NCBI RefSeq assembly: GCF_003751945.1
Contig: NZ_RJKL01000001.1
Span: 7,768,501 to 7,832,500 of the forward strand
Length of the DNA stretch: 64,000 nt
Source of the DNA: Couchioplanes caeruleus
Lineage (GTDB): Bacteria; Actinomycetota; Actinomycetes; Mycobacteriales; Micromonosporaceae
Direction of reading: 5' to 3'
In this document: positions 1 to 7,878 of the stretch, piece after piece
How positions within the stretch are numbered: the first letter of the stretch is position 1
How the letters are laid out: each line of letters starts with the position of its first letter
Translations under genes and position numbers: made by a program
The notes under the pieces: generated by a model
The model's input: only the letters and a program-made list of their open reading frames with translations
Database searches by the model: none
Told to the model about the DNA's origin: nothing

Positions 1-1
1 C

Positions 2-925
2 ACGATGGGACTCGAGCAGGAATACGAGGTGCTCTCGGACGGCGGGCGCAAGTGGCTCGTCGACCACTCGTACGGCGTACCGCACCTCTACGGCTACATG
101 GTGCCGAGCACGCTGGCCGCGGAGGTGGCGTACGAGGTGGCCGCCGAGGGCACGGTGGCGCTCATCTCGACCGGCTGCACGTCCGGGCTCGACGCGGTCG
201 GGCACGGCATGCAGCTCATCGAGGAGGGTTCCGCCGACGTGGTGCTGGCCGGCGCCACCGACGCGCCGCTGTCGCCGATCACCTCGGCCTGCTTCGACGC
301 GATCACCGCGACCTCGCCCAACAACGACGACGCCGCGCACGCCTCCCGGCCCTTCGACGCCCGGCGCGACGGCTTCGTGCTGGGCGAGGGCTGCGCCGTG
401 CTCGTCCTCGAGGACGAGGAGGCGGCACGGCGGCGCGGGGCGCACATCTACGCCCGGCTGTCCGGGTTCGGCGCCCGTAGTAACGCCTTCCACATGACCG
501 GCCTCAAGCCCGACGGCCGGGAGATGGCCGAGGCGATCCGGGTCGCCCTCGACGGCGCCGAGCTCAACGCGTCCGATGTGGACTACATCAACGCGCACGG
601 CTCGGGGACCAAGCAGAACGACCGGCACGAGACCGCGGCCTTCAAGCGGGCGCTCAAGCAGCGGGCGTACGAGGTGCCGGTCAGCTCGATCAAGAGCATG
701 GTCGGGCACTCGCTCGGCGCCATCGGGGCGATCGAGGTCGCGGCCTGTGCCCTCGCCCTCGACCGCCAGGTCGTGCCGCCGACGGCGAACCTGCACCACC
801 CCGACCCCGAATGCGACCTGGACTACGTGCCGCTGGTGGCGCGCGAACACCGCATGGACGCCGTGCTCAGCGTCGGCAGCGGGTTCGGCGGCTTCCAGAG
901 CGCGATGGTCCTGACCCGGCCGTGA
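2..925 (+). CDS. Type II PKS ketosynthase KS-alpha (5' partial)
   Basis: This is the C-terminal three quarters of a ketosynthase alpha subunit, which condenses malonyl units on an ACP to build the poly-beta-ketone chain. The frame is open to the left edge, and only about 306 residues are present against about 420 for the family, so the true start lies outside the window. The nucleophilic Cys sits in STGCTSG, the two His in NAHGSGT and MVGHSLG, and the Lys in SSIKSM, so the catalytic set is complete. It is followed 55 bp later by its partner chain-length factor, the usual KS-alpha / KS-beta / ACP order. The ATG at position 5 is probably an internal Met. Confidence 0.95.
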   Translation, partial: TMGLEQEYEVLSDGGRKWLVDHSYGVPHLYGYMVPSTLAAEVAYEVAAEGTVALISTGCTSGLDAVGHGMQLIEEGSADVVLAGATDAPLSPITSACFDAITATSPNNDDAAHASRPFDARRDGFVLGEGCAVLVLEDEEAARRRGAHIYARLSGFGARSNAFHMTGLKPDGREMAEAIRVALDGAELNASDVDYINAHGSGTKQNDRHETAAFKRALKQRAYEVPVSSIKSMVGHSLGAIGAIEVAACALALDRQVVPPTANLHHPDPECDLDYVPLVAREHRMDAVLSVGSGFGGFQSAMVLTRP

Positions 926-980
926 CCGCGTCGAGTGGCGTTCGAGAGGCGTCCGATCCCGAGCCAGGAAGGTGAAGCGC

Positions 981-2225
981 ATGAATACCTCTACTGCCGG
1001 CGCCGCAGCCGTGATCACCGGCATGGGCGTCATCGCCCCCACGGGCATCGGGAGCGAGGAGCACTGGCAGGCTGTGCTGAACGGCAAGACCGGCATCGGC
1101 CCGATCACCCGGTTCGACCCGTCGGGCTATCCCGTACGCCTGGCGGGCGAGGTGGCCGACTTCACCGCCAAGGGCCGGGTGCCCGCCCGGCTGGTGCCGC
1201 AGACGGACCGCTGGACGCACCTCGCGCTCGCGGCCGCCGACGCCGCCGTGGCGGACTCGGCCGTCGACCCCGCGTCGCTGCCCGAGTACGAGATGGCCGT
1301 GGTGACGGCCAGCTCGTCCGGCGGCACCGACTTCGGCCAGCACGAGATGGAGCGCCTGTACCAGAACGGGCCCTCCTGGGTGGGCGCCTACCAGTCGATC
1401 GCCTGGTTCTACGCGGCGACGACCGGGCAGGTCTCCATCCGGCACGGTATGCGGGGGCCGTGCGGGGTGGTCTGCACCGAACAGGCCGGTGGGCTCGACG
1501 CCATCGGCCAGGCCCGGCGGCTGCTGCGCGACCAGAGCCGGCTCGTCGTGACCGGCGGGACGGACAGTTCGCTCTGCCCGTACGGGCTCGTCGCCCAGAT
1601 GGCCAACGGCCACCTGTCGACCGCCGAGGAGGCCGGCCGGGCGTACCTGCCGTTCGACGTCGAGGCCGGCGGGTACGTGCCCGGCGAAGGTGGCGCCATC
1701 CTGGTCGCCGAGCGGAGCGGCCCGGCGACCGAGGGCCGCGGGTATGGCCGGGTGCTGGGCTACGCCGCCGGGTTCGACCAGTCCGCGCGGACCGGCCGGC
1801 GCCCGGTGCTGGCCGGCACGATCCGCCGGGCGCTCGACGACGCGCGGTGCGCCCCCGACGACATCGACGTCGTCTTCGCCGACGCCGCCGCCGACCCGGA
1901 CCTCGACCTGGTCGAGGCCGAGGCCCTGGCCGAGGTCTTCGGCACCCACGCGGTGCCGGTCACCGCGCCGAAGACCCTCACCGGCCGGCTGTACGGCGGA
2001 GGCGCCGCCCTGGACGTCGCCACCGCCCTGCTGGCGCTGCGCGACGGCGTCATCCCGCACACCGTCGGCACCACCCGCGTGCGCGCCGACTGCCCGCTCG
2101 ACCTCGTGCTGGACGTCCCCCGGGAGCGCGCGCTGCGGACCGCCCTCGTGGTCGCCCGCGGCTACGGCGGCTTCACCTCGGCCATGGTCCTCGGCCGCGG
2201 CGACCGTCCGGCTCCCGCCCTTTGA
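981..2225 (+). CDS. Type II PKS chain-length factor (KS-beta)
   Basis: Chain-length factor that forms a heterodimer with KS-alpha and sets the number of condensations. The fold is that of a ketosynthase, but the active-site Cys is replaced by Gln (Q168 in TEQAGG), the hallmark of KS-beta. The protein is 414 aa, normal for the family. The ATG at 981 is chosen because AGGAAGG lies 8 nt upstream; a GTG at 972 is in frame but overlaps that ribosome site. The ACP gene follows 26 bp later. The chain length it dictates cannot be read from the sequence by eye. Confidence 0.95.
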   Translation: MNTSTAGAAAVITGMGVIAPTGIGSEEHWQAVLNGKTGIGPITRFDPSGYPVRLAGEVADFTAKGRVPARLVPQTDRWTHLALAAADAAVADSAVDPASLPEYEMAVVTASSSGGTDFGQHEMERLYQNGPSWVGAYQSIAWFYAATTGQVSIRHGMRGPCGVVCTEQAGGLDAIGQARRLLRDQSRLVVTGGTDSSLCPYGLVAQMANGHLSTAEEAGRAYLPFDVEAGGYVPGEGGAILVAERSGPATEGRGYGRVLGYAAGFDQSARTGRRPVLAGTIRRALDDARCAPDDIDVVFADAAADPDLDLVEAEALAEVFGTHAVPVTAPKTLTGRLYGGGAALDVATALLALRDGVIPHTVGTTRVRADCPLDLVLDVPRERALRTALVVARGYGGFTSAMVLGRGDRPAPAL

Positions 2226-2251
2226 TGGATTCGACCGAAAGGAACCTTCTC

Positions 2252-2975
<724 letters not shown>

Positions 2976-2978
2976 GCG

Positions 2979-3449
2979 ATGTCCGCGTTCTTCGCCGTAC
3001 TGATGCCGCTGGTGCTGTTGGCCAACGGTCTCGCCGCCGGGGTCCTGCTGGGCACCCAGCTCGGCGGATTCCCCCTGATGGCGGCGCTGCCGGTGGACCG
3101 GTACGTGCACGCCCACGCGTTCTTCGCCACCAGGTACGACCCGTTCATGCCGATCTGCCTGGTGACGACGGCGCTCGGCGACGCGGTGCTGGCCGTGGTG
3201 GCGCCCACCCCGGGCGCCTGGGCGCTGCACCTGATCGGGACGGCTCTGGCCGGCGGCACCGTCGTCATCTCACTGACCAAGAACGTGCCCATCAACCGAT
3301 GGGTACGGGAGCTGGACCCCGACCGTCTGCCGTCCGGCCTGGACTACGCGGGACGGCGGCGGGCGTGGGGGCGCTGGAACTCAATACGAAGCTGGCTGAC
3401 CGTGGCGGCGCTGGTGGTCAACTGCGCCGCGGTGGCGCTGGCGCTCTGA
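2979..3449 (+). CDS. DUF1772-type integral membrane protein
   Basis: A 156-aa protein with about four hydrophobic segments (roughly residues 3-25, 60-80, 85-105 and 138-156) and a polar stretch NVPINRW before the last one. This matches the DUF1772 / anthrone-oxygenase-like layout. Some DUF1772 members are known in fungi and bacteria as cofactor-free oxygenases acting on anthrones. It begins 3 nt after the cyclase stop, so it belongs to the PKS operon. A role in oxidising an aromatic intermediate to a quinone is inference; it could also be a membrane anchor or transporter accessory. Confidence 0.75.
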   Translation: MSAFFAVLMPLVLLANGLAAGVLLGTQLGGFPLMAALPVDRYVHAHAFFATRYDPFMPICLVTTALGDAVLAVVAPTPGAWALHLIGTALAGGTVVISLTKNVPINRWVRELDPDRLPSGLDYAGRRRAWGRWNSIRSWLTVAALVVNCAAVALAL

Positions 3450-3478
3450 CCGGCTGATCGACTTTTAAGGAGACTCGG

Positions 3479-4231
3479 GTGAACCTCGGACTGAACGGTA
3501 AAAAAGCGCTGGTCACCGGCGGGGTGCGTGGCGTCGGACGCGGCATCGTGCTGGCCCTGGCCCGCGCCGGTGTGGACGTCGTGACGTGCTACCGGCAGGA
3601 CAGCGAGCTGGTCGCGTCGCTGGAACGCGAACTCAAGGAGATCGGCGGCAACCACCTGGTGGTGCAGGCCGACATCGCGGAACCGGCCCAGGTGACGATC
3701 CTGCTGGACAAGATCCGCGAGACCTTCGGCAGCCTCGACCTGGTGGTCAACAACGCCGGTGCGATCAGCCACATCCCGTACGCCGAACTCCCGGAGCAGG
3801 AGTGGCGGCGGGTCATCGACACCAACCTCACGGCGCCGTACCTCATCATCCAGGGCGCGCTGCCGCTGCTGTCCGAGGGTGCCTCGGTCATCAGCATCGG
3901 CTCCAAGTCGTCCGAGGTCGGCATCCCGCTGCGGGCCCACTACACCGCGACCAAGGCCGCGCTGCGGGGGCTCACCCGGTCGCTGGCCAAGGAGTTCGGC
4001 GGGCGCGGACTGCGGTTCAACGTCCTGGCCCTCGGCGTGATCGAGACCGAGGCGATGGACGCCATGCCGGCGGAGCAGGCCGCGATGATGCGCAAGCGGT
4101 ACAGCGAGAAGACCGCCCTGGGCCGGCTGGGCACGCCGGACGAGGTCGCGGGCGCGGTGCTCTGGCTCGCCAGCGACCTGTCGCGCTACGTCACCGGTGC
4201 CACCATCCACGTCGACGGAGGAATCTCATGA
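3479..4231 (+). CDS. SDR-family ketoreductase (FabG-like)
   Basis: A 250-aa classical short-chain dehydrogenase that would reduce a keto group of the polyketide (or dehydrogenate an alcohol) with NAD(P)H. The nucleotide-binding motif [10 protein letters not shown] is at residues 13-22, NNAG at 91-94 and the catalytic pair at Y155 and K159, with a Ser near 139-142. The GTG start at 3479 follows AAGGAGA by 5 nt. The stop overlaps the ATG of the following ABM gene (ATGA). Position in the operon points to a PKS ketoreductase; which carbon it reduces is unknown. Confidence 0.92.
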   Translation: MNLGLNGKKALVTGGVRGVGRGIVLALARAGVDVVTCYRQDSELVASLERELKEIGGNHLVVQADIAEPAQVTILLDKIRETFGSLDLVVNNAGAISHIPYAELPEQEWRRVIDTNLTAPYLIIQGALPLLSEGASVISIGSKSSEVGIPLRAHYTATKAALRGLTRSLAKEFGGRGLRFNVLALGVIETEAMDAMPAEQAAMMRKRYSEKTALGRLGTPDEVAGAVLWLASDLSRYVTGATIHVDGGIS

Positions 4232-4581
4232 CCACCGAGACCACGTTCCGCGTCATGCTCAAGATGCACATCAAGCCCGGCCTGGCGGAGGAGTTCGAGA
4301 AGACCTGGATCGCCGTCGGCGACTCGGTGACCTCCCACCCGGCGAACCTCGGCCAGTGGCTGTCGCGCAGCACCGACGAGGAAGGCGTCTACTACATCGT
4401 CAGCGACTGGGTGGACGAGGCGCGCTTCCGCGAGTTCGAGACCAGCGACCGGCATCTGGAGCACCGGCAGAAGCTGCACCCGTACCGGTCGGGCGGCGCG
4501 ATGAGCACCATGGAGGTGGTCGCCTTCGTGGCACCGTCCGCCACGGTGGGCACCCACGCCGAGTGGCTGGCGGCGGCCTGA
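4228..4581 (+). CDS. ABM-family monooxygenase, first copy
   Basis: A 117-aa dimeric alpha-beta-barrel (antibiotic biosynthesis monooxygenase, ActVA-ORF6-like) protein. Members oxidise aromatic polyketide phenols to quinones without a cofactor, while others act as cyclase-like partners. The N-terminal strand [12 protein letters not shown], the helix [10 protein letters not shown] and the [17 protein letters not shown] segment are the ABM pattern. The start overlaps the SDR stop by 4 nt, and the stop overlaps the next ABM gene by 1 nt, so these are translationally coupled. Confidence 0.88.
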   Translation: MTTETTFRVMLKMHIKPGLAEEFEKTWIAVGDSVTSHPANLGQWLSRSTDEEGVYYIVSDWVDEARFREFETSDRHLEHRQKLHPYRSGGAMSTMEVVAFVAPSATVGTHAEWLAAA

Positions 4582-4883
4582 TGGGAGCCGAGCTGCGGGT
4601 GCTCGTCTACCACGCCACCGAGGATGTGGCCGGCGTGCACAAGGCCTACCACGACGTGAGCGGGGTCCTCGGCGAGGTGCCCGGCATGCTCGGCAACGAG
4701 CTGCTGCGGTCGGTGCCGGACCCGACCGGGTTCGTGGTGGTCAGCCGCTGGGCGGACCTGGCGGCCTTCCGCGAGTGGGAACAGGGACCCGCGCACCGGG
4801 CGAGCACCGCGCCGCTGCGGCCTTTTCGGGACACCCGGATGGCCATGCCGTTCGGCGTCTACGAGCTGGAAGCGTCCTACTAG
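4581..4883 (+). CDS. ABM-family monooxygenase, second copy
   Basis: A 100-aa ABM protein, the tandem neighbour of the gene ending at 4581 (stop/start overlap TGATG). It shows the same ferredoxin-like strand-helix-strand plan, with FVVVSRWADLAAFREWE as the diagnostic third strand and helix. Two adjacent ABM proteins may oxidise different ring positions or form a heterodimer. It is the last gene of the operon, since a hairpin terminator follows at once. Confidence 0.86.
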   Translation: MGAELRVLVYHATEDVAGVHKAYHDVSGVLGEVPGMLGNELLRSVPDPTGFVVVSRWADLAAFREWEQGPAHRASTAPLRPFRDTRMAMPFGVYELEASY

Positions 4884-4890
4884 GACTGGG

Positions 4891-4919
4891 AGGCTCCGGT
4901 CGCCATCGGACCGGAGCCT
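4891..4919. terminator. Bidirectional hairpin terminator
   Basis: The 10-bp arms AGGCTCCGGT (4891-4900) and ACCGGAGCCT (4910-4919), extended by one C-G pair inside, flank a short loop and run into TTT on the plus strand. It lies 8 nt after the second ABM stop and next to the AraC relic on the other strand. Confidence 0.8.
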
Positions 4920-4920
4920 T

Positions 4921-5229
4921 TCAGGTCGTACGGAAGGTGGCCCGGTACGACTGGGGCGGCACACCCACGATCCGGCGGAAGTGCGGGCGCATCGTCACTC
5001 CGTCGGTGAAGCCACCGGCCCGCGCGACGGCGTCGATGTCGAGATCGGTCGTCGACAGGACGTGCTGGGCGTGCAACACCCGTTGGTGGAGCAGCCACTG
5101 CAGGGGTGAGCAGCCGGTCGTCTCGCGGAAGCGCCGGTCGAAGGTGCGCCGGCTCAGGCGTGCGGCGCCGGCCAGACCGGCGACGTCCAGCGCCGGGTCG
5201 TCCAGGCGGTCGAGCGCGTAGCAGGGCAC
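4921..5229 (-). pseudogene. AraC-family regulator, C-terminal HTH fragment
   Basis: About 102 residues corresponding to the double helix-turn-helix domain of a GlxA/AraC-type activator. RRTFDRRFRETTG, PLQWLLHQRV and RPHFRRIVGVPPQSYR are the family signature. Full-length relatives have about 310 aa with an N-terminal DJ-1/PfpI-like sensor, which is absent here: the homology ends at about 5229, where an unrelated relic on the opposite strand begins. It is most likely a truncated remnant, although a GTG start exists and a free-standing HTH protein cannot be excluded. Confidence 0.7.
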
Positions 5230-5237
5230 GCACCCCC

Positions 5238-5438
5238 TTGCTCGGCGACGCGAACCTCACCCTCGACGCCGCCGGCATGGTCGAGGCGACCCGCATCCTC
5301 GGCGCCTCGACCGTGATGCCCGTCCATGTCGATGCCGGGGCCCACTTCACCGAGGACATCACCGACGTCCACAGCGCATTCACCGGCGCCGGCCTGGGTG
5401 ATCTTCTCCACGTTCTGCAGGCGCACGGCGGTCGATGA
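5238..5438 (+). pseudogene. MBL-fold metallohydrolase C-terminal fragment
   Basis: The frame from 5238 encodes about 66 residues that look like the C-terminus of a UlaG-type MBL-fold hydrolase: GDANLTLDAAG, then VMPVHVDAGAHFTE, then a DVHSAFTGAGLGDLL helix. The metal-binding core (about 150 N-terminal residues) is missing and no start codon with a ribosome site precedes it. It abuts the AraC fragment end to end near 5230, suggesting a deletion or recombination junction. Confidence 0.6.
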
Positions 5439-5525
5439 GGCGCGGCGCCCCGACGCGGTTGCCGAGGCACTTCGTCGCGGATCCGCCGTCGGGGCGCTCG
5501 CCTGGAGATGGGTACGCTCCCGGTC

Positions 5526-6548
5526 ATGAAACGTCGAGGTGTCACGCTCATCGCGGGCGTCCTGGTCACGGCCCTGCTCGGCGGCGGGGCCGGGTTGTGC
5601 CCGCTGCCGTACGTGGTGCTGGAGCCGGGCCCCACGGTCGACACCCTCGGCCGCCACGAGGCCGCGCCGGTGATCAACGTGACCGGCGGGGAGGTGTCCG
5701 CTTCCGCGGGACAGTTGCGGCTGACCACCGTCCAGGTGGAGACGGAGGTCGGGCTGCCGGAGGCGGTCGCGAGCTGGTTCGACGGCGACCGGGCGCTGGT
5801 ACCGCGCAGCGCGGTCTACCCGCCCGGGCAGAGCACCGAGCAGGTCGACCGGGAGAACACCGAGCTGTTTGCATCCTCGCAGCACAGCGCCGTGACGGTC
5901 GCCCTGCGGGAGCTGGGCTATCCGCCGCGGCCGCAGGTGACCGCCGTGACCGCCGGCGGTCCGTCCGCCGGCGCACTGCACGTGGGTGACGTGATCACGG
6001 AAGTCGACGACAAGGGAGTGGACACCGCGGAGAGGTTCGCCGACCTGGCCGGTCGCGTCGCCGCCGGCACCGAGCTGACCATCGCGTACACCCGGGCGGG
6101 TCGGGGTGGCAGCGTGACGGTCACCTCCGAGGGCGGTTCCGTGGGCATCGGAGCGCGGGTCGAGCAGCAGGCGCAGGCGCCCTTCACCGTCGCGATCGAC
6201 CTCGACGAGATCGGCGGGCCCAGCGCGGGCCTGATGTTCACGCTCGGCATCATCGACAAGCTGACCCCGGCCGACCTCACCGGCGGGCGGATCATCGCCG
6301 GCACCGGCGCGATCGACGACTCCGGCGCCGTCGCGCCGATCGGTGGCATCCCCCAGAAGCTCATCGGCGCCAAGGCGGCCGGCGCGAAGCTGTTCCTGGT
6401 CCCCGAAGGCAACTGTGCCGAGGCGGTCCGCAACGCCGTCCCGGGGCTGCCCATGGCCAAGGTCGCCACGGTCGCCGAGGCCCTGAGGGCGTTGCGGACC
6501 TTCGCGGCCGGCGGCGTTCCCGCACCGTGTGCGGACGGCCGCTCCTAG
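5526..6548 (+). CDS. YlbL-type PDZ/Lon-like membrane protease
   Basis: A 340-aa membrane-anchored serine protease of the S16-like YlbL family. It has an N-terminal transmembrane segment (about residues 7-30), a PDZ domain (about 130-205) and a C-terminal Lon protease domain. The catalytic dyad is visible as S233 in GPSAG and K278 in GGIPQKL. The ATG at 5526 gives the usual short basic N-terminus (MKRRG); an in-frame ATG at 5508 is possible. It is a conserved housekeeping-type actinobacterial protein with no evident tie to the PKS genes on either side. Confidence 0.92.
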   Translation: MKRRGVTLIAGVLVTALLGGGAGLCPLPYVVLEPGPTVDTLGRHEAAPVINVTGGEVSASAGQLRLTTVQVETEVGLPEAVASWFDGDRALVPRSAVYPPGQSTEQVDRENTELFASSQHSAVTVALRELGYPPRPQVTAVTAGGPSAGALHVGDVITEVDDKGVDTAERFADLAGRVAAGTELTIAYTRAGRGGSVTVTSEGGSVGIGARVEQQAQAPFTVAIDLDEIGGPSAGLMFTLGIIDKLTPADLTGGRIIAGTGAIDDSGAVAPIGGIPQKLIGAKAAGAKLFLVPEGNCAEAVRNAVPGLPMAKVATVAEALRALRTFAAGGVPAPCADGRS

Positions 6549-6632
6549 CGGTATCGCTCTTTCGACGTGGACGACATCGAGACAATAGAGCGGCACGCGC
6601 GTCCCCGGGCAGCGTGAGCGTCCGCACCGGGA

Positions 6633-7721
6633 CTACTCCGTGCCGTCCGCCGGCAGGCGCTCCGGCAGCCCGAGCCGCGGGAACCGGTCGTCGTGGAACG
6701 TGACGATCTCGGTGATCGCCCCGCCGGTGACGCGCAGGACGTCGATCGTCAGCGGCAGGTACGCGCCCTCGCGTTTCCGCCAGAGGTAGAAGGCGACGGC
6801 GGGCTGCCGGTTCACGGCGGTGGGGACGGCGCGCAGGTGCCCCATGCCCTCGAAGCCGGCCTCGATCCAGCTGTTCACGACCGTGTCGCGGCCGACGTCC
6901 AGGCCCGGCGTGGGCGGCATCGAGCAGCGGACGTCGTCCCGCAGCATCGAGGCCAGCGCCGGGATGTTCTTGGCCACGCTGGCGTCGGTGTAGCGGCGTA
7001 CCAGCTCGCGCGTCCCGGCGTCCTCCTCGCCGCCGGTCCAGTCCTGCCGCTCGGCGGGTAGATGCTCCCGCATGCCGGCGCGGGCCCGCTGCAGCGCGCT
7101 GTTCACGGAGTTGACGGAGTCCCCGAGCAGCTCCGCGACGTCCTTCGCCGGCCAGCCGAGCACGTCCCGAAGGATCAGCACGGCTCGCGGGCGCGGTGCG
7201 AGGTGCTGGACCGCGATCAGGTACGCCAGCTCGATCGTCTCCCGCGCGATGGCGACGGTCTCCGGCTCGTCCGCGTCGCCCGCGGGCAGCTCGTCGAGCA
7301 GCCGGTCCGGGTAGGGCTGCAGCCACGGCACCTCGCCGCCGGTCGCGGGCTCCGGGCGGCACTTGGCGAGCAGGTCCAGGCAGGCGTTGGTGGCGATCCG
7401 GTACAGCCAGGCCCGGAACGTCGACCGCCCCTCGAAGGTCTCCCGCCGCCGCCAGGCACGCAGGAACGTCTCCTGCACGGTGTCCTCGGCGTCCTCGAAC
7501 GACCCGAGCATCCGGTAGCAGTGCACGTGCAGCTCCCGCCGGTGCCGCTCCGCCAGCCCCGAGAACGCCGGCTCGTCGGCCTCACCCAGACCGCTCCCAC
7601 CCAGACCGCTCCCACCCAGACCGCTCCCACCCAGACCGCTCCCACCCAGACCGCTCCCACCCAGACCGCTCCCACCCAGACCGCTCACGTCCAGCTCCTC
7701 CGGTCGCGTGTCCGCACCCAT
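6633..7721 (-). CDS. ECF-type sigma-70 factor with C-terminal SnoaL-like domain
   Basis: A 362-aa RNA polymerase sigma factor with region 2 (HRRELHVHCYRML, EDAEDTVQETFLRAWR), region 4 (RAVLILRDVLGWPAKDVAELL) and a C-terminal NTF2/SnoaL-like fold of about 130 aa, as in the TIGR02960-type or SigJ-like ECF groups. The ATG at 7721 is chosen because GGAAGG lies 8 nt upstream. Between the start and region 2 there is a Gly-Ser-Leu linker built from a perfect 15-bp tandem repeat, which is not a family feature. Its targets are unknown, and no anti-sigma gene lies next to it. Confidence 0.9.
   Translation of the reverse strand: MGADTRPEELDVSGLGGSGLGGSGLGGSGLGGSGLGGSGLGGSGLGEADEPAFSGLAERHRRELHVHCYRMLGSFEDAEDTVQETFLRAWRRRETFEGRSTFRAWLYRIATNACLDLLAKCRPEPATGGEVPWLQPYPDRLLDELPAGDADEPETVAIARETIELAYLIAVQHLAPRPRAVLILRDVLGWPAKDVAELLGDSVNSVNSALQRARAGMREHLPAERQDWTGGEEDAGTRELVRRYTDASVAKNIPALASMLRDDVRCSMPPTPGLDVGRDTVVNSWIEAGFEGMGHLRAVPTAVNRQPAVAFYLWRKREGAYLPLTIDVLRVTGGAITEIVTFHDDRFPRLGLPERLPADGTE
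7591..7680. repeat. Six perfect 15-bp tandem repeats
   Basis: The unit CCGCTCCCACCCAGA occurs six times without a mismatch, with partial copies on both sides. It lies inside the sigma factor gene and keeps the frame, encoding SGLGG units on the minus strand. Perfect identity between copies suggests recent expansion by slippage. Confidence 0.97.
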
Positions 7722-7833
7722 CACGTCATCCTTCCGTCTTTGTCGTATCCCGTCGTAGGTGTGACGGGTGCGGGCGCGACAACTCATCACTCGCCGTCGG
7801 TCGGCATCGCTGAGCTCCTTCTCCCCGACCGTC

Positions 7834-7872
7834 ACCGCAAGGGCCCGGACCTGTGGTCCGGGCCCTTGCGGT
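7834..7872 (-). terminator. 18-bp perfect hairpin terminator of the MMPL gene
   Basis: Two 18-nt arms (7834-7851 and 7855-7872) are fully complementary, with a 3-nt TGT loop. The hairpin starts 6 nt after the MMPL stop codon in the direction of transcription. It separates the MMPL gene from the sigma factor gene. Confidence 0.85.
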
Positions 7873-7878
7873 GGAGCC

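Noticed and set aside
935..2251. Extended frame upstream of the first ACP
   Set aside because: It is out of phase with the chain-length factor and has no homology; the ACP starts at 2252 with its own ribosome site.
7591..7680. Possible CRISPR array
   Set aside because: The repeats are contiguous 15-bp units without spacers and are in frame with a sigma factor linker.
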